From assembly GCF_013402875.1 (NCBI RefSeq), contig NZ_CP058579.1, positions 2,790,001-2,854,000 on the forward strand: DNA of 64,000 nt, given 5' to 3'. The translations under genes and the position numbers were made by a program. Source of the stretch: Halorarum salinum (GTDB lineage Archaea > Halobacteriota > Halobacteria > Halobacteriales > Haloferacaceae). The notes beneath the pieces were generated by a model that worked only from the letters and a program-made list of their open reading frames with translations, was not told the DNA's origin and did not search any database. This document shows positions 8,961 through 17,083 of this stretch, in pieces; position 1 is the first letter of the stretch, and every line of letters begins with the position of its first letter.

Positions 8961-9626
8961 TCAGGACCGGGACCGGCGCTCGTCGAGCCGTTCGGTGAGC
9001 GCCCCGGTGATGTCCGTGAGGTGGGCGGTTCCCCAGACGGCGACGATGATGCCCCCGATGGTGTCGAACACCAGATCCAGCAGCGTGTCCTCCAGCCCGT
9101 ACTGGGTGAGCACGGACGTCGTGCCGAGCGCGAGCGCGATCTCGGCCAGGGCGAACTCGAGCACCTCCCAGAACACCCCGAACGCCAGCACGAACAGGAG
9201 GATGAACACGAACATGAACCGCGGGGGGAGCGAGACGGCGTCCGAGTGCTCCTCTATCGCCCGCGTGACGGTGTACCCGGTCGCGGCCACGACCGACGAC
9301 GAGAGCGCGTGAGTGAGGTGGTCCCACCACGGGACGTTCCGGTAGAAGTTCTCCGAGGCGCCCGGCAGGCCGACGGTGCCGAGCGCGTGGAGGAATATGG
9401 CGCTCGTGATCCACAGGGTCAGCCCCGCGTCCATCGGGAGGTCGTACTCCCGTTCGAGCAGCGCCGGTAGGTACGAGACGGCGAGCGCGACGCTCGCGTT
9501 CACGATGATGCCCGTGCTCCCGCGCTCCAGTCCGATGAACAGCAACCCGACGAGCACGATCTGCATCAGCCGGGTGAGCCGTCGCTGGCGGGCCGGCGAG
9601 ATGCGGAGGCGGTCGCGCAGCCTCAC
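8961..9626 (-). CDS. polytopic membrane protein, DUF2238/YjdF-like half of a two-gene pair
   Basis: 221 residues from a GTG whose codon overlaps the TGA of the upstream gene by 4 bases. About six membrane segments. Conserved signature positions: LPMDAGLTLWIT, the WWDHLTHALSS motif (Asp and His in a membrane helix), FGVFWEVLEFA, and DTLLDLVFDTIGGIIVA. This H/E/D pattern resembles the DUF2238/YjdF membrane family (inference). The same protein appears as the C-terminal half of the fused gene at 22769-24130. Function unknown; the partner at 9623 is almost certainly in the same complex. Confidence 0.75.
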   Translation of the reverse strand: MRLRDRLRISPARQRRLTRLMQIVLVGLLFIGLERGSTGIIVNASVALAVSYLPALLEREYDLPMDAGLTLWITSAIFLHALGTVGLPGASENFYRNVPWWDHLTHALSSSVVAATGYTVTRAIEEHSDAVSLPPRFMFVFILLFVLAFGVFWEVLEFALAEIALALGTTSVLTQYGLEDTLLDLVFDTIGGIIVAVWGTAHLTDITGALTERLDERRSRS

Positions 9627-10264
9627 AGTTCGGACACCTCCACGTCGATCCGGGTGTCCGCGTTCGACTGCCGCCGGAAGTAGAACTCGAACAGGAACCC
9701 GGCGACGACGCCCGCCACCGTCGCGGCGACGAAGTCGAGCATGAGCGCCCGCTCGACGACCTCCTCCGGCCGCCCGTCCAGCAGGAACCCCGTTCCGATC
9801 AACGCGTCCGAGGCGTATCTGAGCACGGCCCAGACGCCCGACGCGGCCATCGTCGCGATGGTGACGAAGAAGACCGCGAACCCGTGACTCATCCTGACCG
9901 GCGTGAACACGTCGAGCTCGACCGCGACGATGAGCGCGACCGCCGCCACCGCGAGATACGTCGTCACCCGCCCGGAGAACGTGATCCCCGCGACCGTCTC
10001 CCCGGTAAGCAGTACCCTCCCGACGGCGGGGAGGCCCGCGAGAAGCAGCAGTTCCCACGGCAACATGGCGGTGGCGTCGCGGAACGCGACCGCCGGTACG
10101 ACCGCGATCGCCACGACGAGCAGCACGAACACCCCCCAGACGGCCTCCCCGCCCGTGAGGAGTTCCCCCAGCGCGCCGACGGTCATGACCGACAGCAGGA
10201 GCCAGCCACCCCAGGCGTTGAGTCGCTGGTCCTCGAGGACATCGCGTAGCCTACGTGCCTCCAT
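9623..10264 (-). CDS. polytopic membrane protein, first gene of a translationally coupled pair
   Basis: 213 residues, about six membrane segments (WLLLSVMTVGALGELL; AVWGVFVLLVVAIAVVPAVA; LPWELLLLAGLPAVGRVLL; TYLAVAAVALIVAVELDVF; FAVFFVTIATMAASGVWAVL; FVAATVAGVVAGFLFEFYF). Charged positions in helices include VPAVAFRDA and VELDVFTP. It is homologous by eye to the N-terminal half of the 22769 gene. The start ATG at 10264 (MEARRLRDVL) is preferred to the longer frame because it aligns with the start of the paralogue. Its stop overlaps the next start (CTGTGAGG). Confidence 0.75.
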   Translation of the reverse strand: MEARRLRDVLEDQRLNAWGGWLLLSVMTVGALGELLTGGEAVWGVFVLLVVAIAVVPAVAFRDATAMLPWELLLLAGLPAVGRVLLTGETVAGITFSGRVTTYLAVAAVALIVAVELDVFTPVRMSHGFAVFFVTIATMAASGVWAVLRYASDALIGTGFLLDGRPEEVVERALMLDFVAATVAGVVAGFLFEFYFRRQSNADTRIDVEVSEL

Positions 10265-10321
10265 GCGGGGTCCTTGAGACGGATGTGACAAAAACCGTTC
10301 CGTCACCCCCTCGGCGGTCGG

Positions 10322-11260
10322 TCACCCGAAGAGCGAGACGTACGCCACCGCGTAGGCAGCCGCGGCGACGGTCACCGCCGACAGCCCGGTGTAGGCCGCC
10401 CGCTCCGGCGCCGGCCGTGCGAACTCCCGTCTCCGGATCCGGACCCGCGGCGCGACCCCGACGAGCCCGACCGCGAGGACGCTGAACACGAACGGGTACG
10501 ACAGGTCGAGCGTGGGCGCAGGGATGAGGAACGCGCTGGCGGCGTACCCCGCGCCGGCGGCCGCTCGGGCGTCCACGCGCGGCAGCGACCGCCCCTCGCG
10601 CAGTCGGGTCCAGACGAGCAGCGCGGCCCAGACGGTCGCGAGTTCGAGGCCAAACGCCCCCAGCAGGTGGAGCGTCGGGTCGGGGTGGAGCGTGACGGTC
10701 TCGATCGACGGCGACGCGAACGGGTAGAACAGCGCCGGGGGCTCGCCCGTGAACACGTCGCCGAACGGGTGGCTCGCGAGGCCGACGAGCGCCAGCGCGA
10801 ACGTCCCCCGGGGGCCGAGGTCCGCGCGGCGGAGAACGACCTCGGCCACCGCGAGACAGGCGAGCGCGAAGGCGATCGCCACCAGGCCGGCGAGCACGCC
10901 GGAGAGGACGGCGGTCGTCGCGACCAGCGCCCCCGTAACCGCGACGCCGAGCGCGCGCGCCGGCGTCCGCCCGTCGACCCACGCAGCCGCGGCGAGCGCG
11001 GCGACCGGCGCGACGACGAGCGAGTGGGTCATCCCGCGGTGGACGACGTTCCCCGTCTCCCAGAACGCGGACGCGAGCTCGAGCGGACCGCCGCCGAGCG
11101 CGCCGGCGAGGCCGACGACGGCGTAGCCGATGTCGACGTCGGGAACGGCGGCGAACGCGGCCGCCACGGCGCCGAACACGAGGGCCCGACGCGGCGACTC
11201 GAACCGTGTGGCCGCGCCGGCCACCAGCGCGAACGCGAGGAGGGCGTGCCCGACGAACAT
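10322..11260 (-). CDS. membrane-bound metal-dependent hydrolase, YdjM/DUF457 family
   Basis: 312 residues. The N-terminus MFVGHALLAFALVAG and the motifs VPDVDIGY and VVHRGMTHSLVVAP (HRGxTHS) are the metal-binding signature of the YdjM/LexA-binding, DUF457 membrane hydrolase family; HPFGDVFTGEPP supplies a further histidine and aspartate. Around eight hydrophobic segments follow. The substrate is unknown; family members sit in the membrane with the active site near the surface. CTTATC at 11283-11288, read on the minus strand, is a TATA box 23-28 bases before the start. Confidence 0.8.
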   Translation of the reverse strand: MFVGHALLAFALVAGAATRFESPRRALVFGAVAAAFAAVPDVDIGYAVVGLAGALGGGPLELASAFWETGNVVHRGMTHSLVVAPVAALAAAAWVDGRTPARALGVAVTGALVATTAVLSGVLAGLVAIAFALACLAVAEVVLRRADLGPRGTFALALVGLASHPFGDVFTGEPPALFYPFASPSIETVTLHPDPTLHLLGAFGLELATVWAALLVWTRLREGRSLPRVDARAAAGAGYAASAFLIPAPTLDLSYPFVFSVLAVGLVGVAPRVRIRRREFARPAPERAAYTGLSAVTVAAAAYAVAYVSLFG

Positions 11261-11405
11261 GGCCCGATTTCGGGGCGGGGGGAGATAAGCCTCGTGCCCC
11301 CACCCGGGGGTCGGGCTACGGGATACGGGACGGACGCAGCGGAGGCTCCGGACGCTCGGGCGGGCAGTTCCGCCCTTCCAGTCGCTCAGCGGGCGGTCGG
11401 GTGAC

Positions 11406-11951
11406 CTACGCGTCGTCGGCCAGTTTCGTCCACTCCTGCTCGATCCGGGAGTTCCCGCGGACCACCGTATCCCCCTCGACCCGAAGCCGCGTCTTGCGGA
11501 GTTCGATGGACCGCACCTCGCCGACCGTCCCGTCGACGTCGACCCGGTCGCCCGGGTTGAAGTCGGGGTCGCGGAGGAGGTAGACGCCCGCGACCGCGTC
11601 CGCGATCATGTTCGACAGGGCGTACGAGACGCCGAGCGCGAGAAAACCCGCCGCCGTACCGAGCGACCGGGCGATGCCCTCGAGGCCGACGACCGAGAGG
11701 AACGAGAGCCCCACGGCGAACCAGAGGAACAGGCCGACCAACGTCGCGAGGAACTGGCGGTACACCGGCGACTCGCCAGGCAGCGCCCTGCGGAGGACGG
11801 CCCGGACGAGGGACAGCAGGAGTTTCACAGCGACGACGGCCAGCACGAGGAACACGACCCCCGCGATCAGTCGGGGGAGCGCGGCCTCTACGTCGGCGAG
11901 GAACGCCCGCAGCGCTTCGTCCACGACCCCGGCGACCGACAGCAGGAACAT
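11406..11951 (-). CDS. short MscS-like mechanosensitive channel protein
   Basis: 181 residues, much shorter than classical MscS. Three membrane segments (LIAGVVFLVLAVVAVKLLL; FLATLVGLFLWFAVGLSFL; LGTAAGFLALGVSYALSNMIAD) end in a pore-like helix, followed only by the beta domain (FNPGDRVDVDGTVGEVRSIELRKTRL, VVRGNSRI). The large alpha/beta cytoplasmic cage is absent, and the protein ends just after the beta domain at TKLADDA. It may form a cage-less channel or work with the full-length protein at 6772. TATA-like CATAAAT at 11976-11982 is 25-31 bases upstream. Confidence 0.8.
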   Translation of the reverse strand: MFLLSVAGVVDEALRAFLADVEAALPRLIAGVVFLVLAVVAVKLLLSLVRAVLRRALPGESPVYRQFLATLVGLFLWFAVGLSFLSVVGLEGIARSLGTAAGFLALGVSYALSNMIADAVAGVYLLRDPDFNPGDRVDVDGTVGEVRSIELRKTRLRVEGDTVVRGNSRIEQEWTKLADDA

Positions 11952-12018
11952 GGCCTGCCCTGCTCGCGGCTACCGCATAAATGCAGTCCCGGGCGTCTGC
12001 CCGATCCCGACGGAGCGA

Positions 12019-12261
12019 CTACTCGTGGGCCGCGTCCCACTCCTCCGGCTTCCGGATGTTGCCACAGACGTTGCACTCGATGCGGCCCATCGAGTCCATC
12101 GCGTTGTCCACCGTCTCGCAGTTGCCGCAGAAGTACCCCCAGCGGGTCTCGCCCGCCGGGTCGGCGTAGACGTGGAAGAAGGGCGCCTCGGCGCCGCGCT
12201 CGCCCGCGGACCGGTCCACGTAGCGGTCGCCGTCCGGCGTCTCGATGACGGTCAGGTCCAT
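12019..12261 (-). CDS. small zinc-ribbon protein, DUF5816-like
   Basis: 80 residues. The first half is a beta-rich stretch (VIETPDGDRYVDRSAGERG, FHVYADPAGETRWGYF). The second half has CGNC and CNVCG pairs about 18 residues apart, a zinc ribbon, then KPEEWDAAHE. Widespread in haloarchaea with no known function. Read on the same strand as the mini-MscS gene, 67 bases upstream of it. Confidence 0.75.
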   Translation of the reverse strand: MDLTVIETPDGDRYVDRSAGERGAEAPFFHVYADPAGETRWGYFCGNCETVDNAMDSMGRIECNVCGNIRKPEEWDAAHE

Positions 12262-12388
12262 GGTCCGGGATGCCGGTCGCCGCGGAAAACCGTTCCGGGG
12301 CGGTTCGAACGCGGGCCGGCGCGGACGGGTCGGTTCGAACCGGTTCGATCCTCCGGGTCGGACGGACCCCGCCGCGTTCGGCGCCGGC

Positions 12389-13318
12389 TCAGACGCCCGC
12401 GACGCGTCCGCGGACGCCGCCGAGCAGGCGCCGGAGTTGGACGTGTTTCACGAGCGCGAAGCCGCCGAGGATGCAGCCGAAGCCGGCGAGCGTCCGCGGG
12501 CCGACGACCTGCCCGAGCAGGACCCACGACAGCGCCGCGGCGACCAGCGGTTCGACGTAGCCGACGAGGTTCAGTTCCGTCGGGCCGACGGCCGCCAGCA
12601 GGTGGAAGTAGAGGAGGAACGCCACCGCGCCGGCGAGCACCGTGAGGTACGCGAAGGCGACGATGGCCTCGGGCGTCCAGGAGACGGACCCGATGGACTC
12701 GCCCCTGGCGAGCGCCCAGACGTGGAGCAGCGCGGAGCCGCCGAGCATGGCCCACCCCTCGGTCGTCCGCAGGGGGAGCGAGTCGCCCTCCGGCGCGAGC
12801 ACGGTCCCGAGCGCGTACGCGACCGACCCCCCGAGCACGAGCAGGACGCCGCCGGTGTGGTTGCCGGCGAGGCCGGCGGGGCCGACGCCCGCGACGACGG
12901 CGACCCCGAGAAAGCCAAGCAGGACGCCGACGACCCGCGGCGCGTCGAACCCCTCGCCGCGGTGGAGCGCGGCCGCGAAGCCCGCGGTGAACACGGGCGT
13001 GAGCCCGATGAGCACCGCCGCGACCGCGCCGGAGACGTGCTGGATGCCGAGGAACAGCAGGCCGTGGTACGCGCCGATGACGAAGACGCCCGTGACGGCG
13101 ACGGGGAGCCACTCCCGGCCCCGGGGGCGCCACCGGTCGACGGTCGCCGCGGCGTACGCCACGACGAGCAGTCCGGCGACGTCGTAGCGCAACGCGGCGA
13201 ACGACAGCGGCGGGAAGTAGTCGAGTCCGACTTCGATCCAGACGAACGAGCCGCCCCACAGCGCCGCGAGGAGAGCGAACAGCGCCGCCGGGTGGACGGC
13301 GCGGAGGTCGTAGTTCAT
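12389..13318 (-). CDS. EamA/DMT superfamily transporter
   Basis: 309 residues with ten membrane segments arranged as two EamA repeats; first repeat begins ALFALLAALWGGSFVWIEVGL and ends GLTPVFTAGFAAAL, the second begins WAMLGGSALLHVWAL and ends VEPLVAAALSWVLLGQVV. DMT proteins export amino acids, purines or metabolites. It is transcribed divergently from an Lrp-type regulator (13505) across a 186-bp shared promoter region, which suggests regulation by that protein. TATA-like GTTTAAC (13344-13350, minus strand) sits 26-32 bases before the start. Confidence 0.88.
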   Translation of the reverse strand: MNYDLRAVHPAALFALLAALWGGSFVWIEVGLDYFPPLSFAALRYDVAGLLVVAYAAATVDRWRPRGREWLPVAVTGVFVIGAYHGLLFLGIQHVSGAVAAVLIGLTPVFTAGFAAALHRGEGFDAPRVVGVLLGFLGVAVVAGVGPAGLAGNHTGGVLLVLGGSVAYALGTVLAPEGDSLPLRTTEGWAMLGGSALLHVWALARGESIGSVSWTPEAIVAFAYLTVLAGAVAFLLYFHLLAAVGPTELNLVGYVEPLVAAALSWVLLGQVVGPRTLAGFGCILGGFALVKHVQLRRLLGGVRGRVAGV

Positions 13319-13343
13319 GTGAGAATCGAACGTGGCGTAGATT

Positions 13344-13350
13344 GTTAAAC
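13344..13350 (-). promoter_or_regulatory. TATA box of the DMT transporter
   Basis: GTTTAAC on the minus strand, 26-32 bases upstream of the start at 13318; part of the divergent promoter region shared with the Lrp gene. Confidence 0.55.
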
Positions 13351-13504
13351 CTGACTACAATGATCGGCGGTGAAACTGAGTGGCACGCCCCCTACGTCCC
13401 ATTCTTCACGATTTTACGGCTGCAATTCGTCGAATCGTTGGAGTTCGCTCCAACTCGGCGAGCCGGAGACTATTTGCCGCCCGGGCCGAGTGAGTCCGTA
13501 GCGA

Positions 13505-13990
13505 ATGGACGAGCGCGACGTCACCCTCCTGAAGGCCATCGCGGACCTCGAGACCGGGAGCCCCGAGCGACTCCACGAGGAAACCGGCATCCCCGTCTCC
13601 ACCATCCACTACCGTCTGAACAACCTGAAGGAGGACGGCATCATCGAGAACGACCTCTACGACTTCGACCTCGAGGCGGTGGGGCTCGGGGTGACGGTCG
13701 TGCTGGAGGTGCTGACCGACTACTCCGGGACCCACCACGACATCGGGGAGAAACTGGCGGACATCGAGGGGGTGACGCAGGTGTACTTCACGATGGGCGA
13801 GACGGACTTCATGGTCGTCGCCCACCTGTCGGGCCGGGAGATGGTCGAGCGACTCATCACCGACTTCGAGCGCCTGGAGGAGGTCGAACGGACGAACTCC
13901 ACGTTCGTCGTCTCGACGGTCGCGGACGCGAACTCGGCGCTCCAGAGCTACGACCTGGAGACGCTCGTCGAGGAACTCGTCGACGAGTGA
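13505..13990 (+). CDS. Lrp/AsnC family transcriptional regulator
   Basis: 161 residues. The N-terminal winged helix is clear: DVTLLKAIADLETGSPERLHEETGIPVSTIHYRLNNLKEDGII. The C-terminal RAM (ligand/oligomerisation) domain follows from about residue 65 (VTVVLEVLTDYSGTHHDIGEKLADIEGVTQVYFTMGETDFMVVAHLSG). Such proteins form dimers to octamers and respond to amino acids or related metabolites. Divergent from the DMT transporter, its likely target. A TATA-like CTATTTG lies around 13470-13476. Confidence 0.9.
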   Translation: MDERDVTLLKAIADLETGSPERLHEETGIPVSTIHYRLNNLKEDGIIENDLYDFDLEAVGLGVTVVLEVLTDYSGTHHDIGEKLADIEGVTQVYFTMGETDFMVVAHLSGREMVERLITDFERLEEVERTNSTFVVSTVADANSALQSYDLETLVEELVDE

Positions 13991-14035
13991 CCGGCGACGC
14001 TCCCCGGTCTCCCGAGCGCGGTCGACGACACGCGA

Positions 14036-16456
14036 CTACCCATCGAGAACGTCGACGCCGCTGATCTCGACGCGGACGCCGCCGTCGACCCCTTCCGTGA
14101 CGGCGACCTCCCACCCGTGCGAGTCGGCGATCCGCTCCACGATCGGGAGCCCGAACCCGGTCCCGCCCTCGGCCGTCGAGTACCCCATGTCGAACACGTC
14201 GCCGCGCCGGTCGGGGGGGATGCCGGGTCCGTCGTCCTCGACGTAGAACCCGTCGTCCAGCCCCCCGACCCCGATCGTGACGGTCGGACCGGCGTGTTCG
14301 ACGGCGTTGCGGACGAGGTTCTCCAGCAACTGCTGGAGCCGACCGGCGTCCGCGTGCACGACCAGGTCCGCGTCCGCGACGAGCGTCGCGTCCGCCGTGT
14401 CGACCGTCCGCCGACACGTCTCGACGGCGTCGCCGAGGTCGACGGGCCCCGTCTCGATGGCCGTCCGACCCTCCCGCGCGAGCGTGAGCAGATCGTCGAT
14501 CAACGTCCCCATCCGGTCGTGGGCGCGGGCGACGTCGTCGAGGTGCTCGCTGTCGCAGTCCTCCCGAGCGAGCGACAGCCGTCCCCGTGCCACGTTCAGC
14601 GGGTTCCGTAGATCGTGGGAGACGACGCTCGCGAACTCGTCCAGCCGCTCGTTCTGTCGACGGAGCGTCCGTTCCTTCTCCAACTGGTCGAGCGCCTGCG
14701 CCGCGTGCGAGACGAGGAGCTCGGCGAGCTCCCGGTCGTCCGCGTCGAACGCGTCCGTCCGTTCGCTGACGGTCTGGAAGACCCCGTGGTCGCCGATCGG
14801 GATGCTGAGCGCCGCCCGGTACGGGCCCTGCGGGTTCGCCTCCTCGGCCTCCCGGACGTCGGCGAGGAGGATCGACTCGCCGGTCCGGTACGTCCTGCCG
14901 ACGATCCCCTCCTCCACCGACATCGGCGTGACCCCGTCGGGCGGCATGCCCGACGAGATCGCCGCGATCGGGAGCATGCCGTCCTCCTCGAGGTTGATGA
15001 CGCACCGGTCGAACTCCAGGAGCGTCTCCGCGACCCCGATCGTCCGCCGACAGACGTCCTCGGGGGTGTCGAACGTCGTGATGTCCGTCGCGATGTCGTG
15101 GAGCTCCTTGAGCGTCGACTCGTACTCGTTCCGTCGGGCGTTCGAGAGGAGACGCAGGACCTGGTCGGCGATCTCGCCGACGAACCTGCGTTCGTCGTCC
15201 CGCCACTCCCGGCGGTCGCCCACGTGTTCGTGGCAGACGACGCCGACGACCTCGCCGCCCGAACGGAGGGTCGCGTCGAGCAGCGATCGGATGCCGAGCG
15301 GCTCCAGGTACGGGTCGGAGAGTTCCGCAGTGCGCGGGTCGCGCCGCGCGTCGGCGGCCTCGATCGACCGATGCGTCTCGAGCGCGTCGAAGTAGTCCGG
15401 ATGCTCACTGGCGACGAGTTCGCGCCCCGACTCGTGGGCGTCCGTCGACCGCTCGTACAGGTCGACGTTACGGAGGACGGCGTTGTCGTCCTCGAACAGC
15501 CAGATGCCGACGCGGTCGACGTCGAGCGTTTCGGCGGCCGCCTCCGTTATCGTGCGCGCGCCCTCCACGAGGCTCCCGCTCGTGATCGACTCGTCGACCG
15601 AGACGTCGACGATCGCCCGCCGCTGCTTTCGCGCTCGCTCCCGGCTGCGGTACCCGTCCGTGACGTCCCGGAAGACGATGACGACGCCGACGAGGTCGCC
15701 GTCCCCGTCCTCAATGGGGGCCGCGCTGTCGGCGACGTACCGTTCTGACCCGTCCCTGTCGATCAGGATCGTGCCGTTCGCGAGGCCGACGGTCTCGCCC
15801 CGCTCGATCACCCTCCGAGCGGGGTCCTCCTCGGGTTCGCGGTCCTCCTGGCCGACGATCTCGAAGACGTTCGGGAGCGGCCGGCCGACCGCCTCGGCCG
15901 TCGTCCACCCCGTGAGTTCCTCCGCGACGGGGTTCATCCTGGTGACCCGCCCCTCGACGTCGGTGGTGATGACGGCGTCGCCGATGGACTCGAGGACGAT
16001 CCGGAGGTTCTCGTCGCGTCTGTGCAGCTGCCGTCTGGTGCGGTCGTGTTCGACCTCCTGTTCGATCGCCCGTGCGAGGGCGCCGTGCTGGGACGACGGG
16101 TCGCCCCCTTTCCGGACGTAGCGGTCCGCGCCGAGGTTGAGGGCGTCGATCGCCACCTCCCGTCGACCCTTCCCCGTGAACATGACGAACGGGACGTCGT
16201 CGCCGTGACGCGAGCGGATCGATTCGAGGACCGCGAGCCCGTCGAGTTCGGGCATCTGATAGTCGCAGACGACCGCGTCGAAGTCGCGCTCCTCCAGCAT
16301 TCGGAGCCCCTCCCTCGGCGACGGGGTGGTTTCGACGTCGAACGCGGGCCTGCGGGACTCCAGGACGGACCGAGTCAGCTCGAGGAGCTCCCGGTCGTCG
16401 TCGATGTAGAGGCAGCGTACCGTCCGTTCCGACCCGTTGCTCCTCGAGGTCGTCAT
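14036..16456 (-). CDS. hybrid histidine kinase: REC-PAS-GAF-GAF-HisKA-HATPase
   Basis: 806 residues. Order: N-terminal receiver (about 12-125; acid pocket IDDD, phospho-acceptor D65 in VVCDYQMPELDG, and KGRREVAI/RYVRKGG); PAS (about 148-270, ILESIGDAVITTDVEGRVTRMN... PIEDGDGDLVGVVIVFRDVT); a GAF domain (about 280-430) ending in DQVLRLLSNARR; a second GAF (about 440-590, TPEDVCRRTIGVAETLLEFDR); HisKA with SHDLRNP, H614; and HATPase with LLENLVRNAVEHA, DDGPGIP and GGTGFGLPIV. It is soluble; no membrane segment is seen. It likely autophosphorylates in response to a redox or light-type cue through the GAF/PAS domains, but the signal and output partner are unknown. Confidence 0.93.
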   Translation of the reverse strand: MTTSRSNGSERTVRCLYIDDDRELLELTRSVLESRRPAFDVETTPSPREGLRMLEERDFDAVVCDYQMPELDGLAVLESIRSRHGDDVPFVMFTGKGRREVAIDALNLGADRYVRKGGDPSSQHGALARAIEQEVEHDRTRRQLHRRDENLRIVLESIGDAVITTDVEGRVTRMNPVAEELTGWTTAEAVGRPLPNVFEIVGQEDREPEEDPARRVIERGETVGLANGTILIDRDGSERYVADSAAPIEDGDGDLVGVVIVFRDVTDGYRSRERARKQRRAIVDVSVDESITSGSLVEGARTITEAAAETLDVDRVGIWLFEDDNAVLRNVDLYERSTDAHESGRELVASEHPDYFDALETHRSIEAADARRDPRTAELSDPYLEPLGIRSLLDATLRSGGEVVGVVCHEHVGDRREWRDDERRFVGEIADQVLRLLSNARRNEYESTLKELHDIATDITTFDTPEDVCRRTIGVAETLLEFDRCVINLEEDGMLPIAAISSGMPPDGVTPMSVEEGIVGRTYRTGESILLADVREAEEANPQGPYRAALSIPIGDHGVFQTVSERTDAFDADDRELAELLVSHAAQALDQLEKERTLRRQNERLDEFASVVSHDLRNPLNVARGRLSLAREDCDSEHLDDVARAHDRMGTLIDDLLTLAREGRTAIETGPVDLGDAVETCRRTVDTADATLVADADLVVHADAGRLQQLLENLVRNAVEHAGPTVTIGVGGLDDGFYVEDDGPGIPPDRRGDVFDMGYSTAEGGTGFGLPIVERIADSHGWEVAVTEGVDGGVRVEISGVDVLDG

Positions 16457-16632
16457 TCCTCAGTGCACTTCGATGAATCGACAAAAACGTTCCCCTAAAT
16501 TACGCGACGCTTTCGGGGCAAGCCACGGAGAACGCCGTCGAACGCGGCGCCGGGAGTTCGCGGTACGTCGGGACGAACGGGGGTTCGATCCTACCGTCCG
16601 TTCCCGCCGCGGGGGGCCGACGTCGGCCGCCG

Positions 16633-17001
16633 TCACGTCCGGAACGACTCGCCGCAGCCGCACTCGCTCTCGACGTTCGGGTTCTCGACGTGGAAGCCGG
16701 CGGCCTGCAGGCCGGACTCGTAGTCCAGTTTCGCGCCGCCGACGTAGTTCATCGACGCCGGGTCGACGAACACCCGGAGCCCGTGCTGTTCGGTCACCTG
16801 GTCGTCCTCCTCGGGTTCGGTGTCGAACCGCATCCCGTAGGAGAGCCCCGCACAGCCCCCCTGCTGGACGAACAGCCGGAGCCCGCTCACGTCGGTGTCC
16901 ATCCCTTCGCCCTCGAGGAGCGAGAGCGCCTCTCGGGCGGCGTCGGCGGTCACCGTCACCGGTACCCCCGTCGCCTCGCCGCCGGACGCGTCCGTGCTCA
17001 T
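16633..17001 (-). CDS. HesB/IscA family iron-sulfur cluster assembly protein
   Basis: 122 residues. Has the three conserved cysteines of A-type carriers: C50 in QQGGCAGLSYG, C114 and C116 in the ECGCGESF tail, plus the family phrase MNYVGGAKLDYE. A-type proteins deliver Fe-S clusters to apoproteins. The ATG at 17001 (MSTDASGG) is selected; an in-frame start 21 codons upstream would add a proline/cysteine extension. Located just 82 bases downstream of hisD on the same strand. Confidence 0.92.
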   Translation of the reverse strand: MSTDASGGEATGVPVTVTADAAREALSLLEGEGMDTDVSGLRLFVQQGGCAGLSYGMRFDTEPEEDDQVTEQHGLRVFVDPASMNYVGGAKLDYESGLQAAGFHVENPNVESECGCGESFRT

Positions 17002-17083
17002 GCATGGTGCTATCGCACGGAGGGGGTTAACTGTGACGCCGATCCACCCGTTCCGAGGGTCCACTCCTCGGCGGTCGGCCGGT

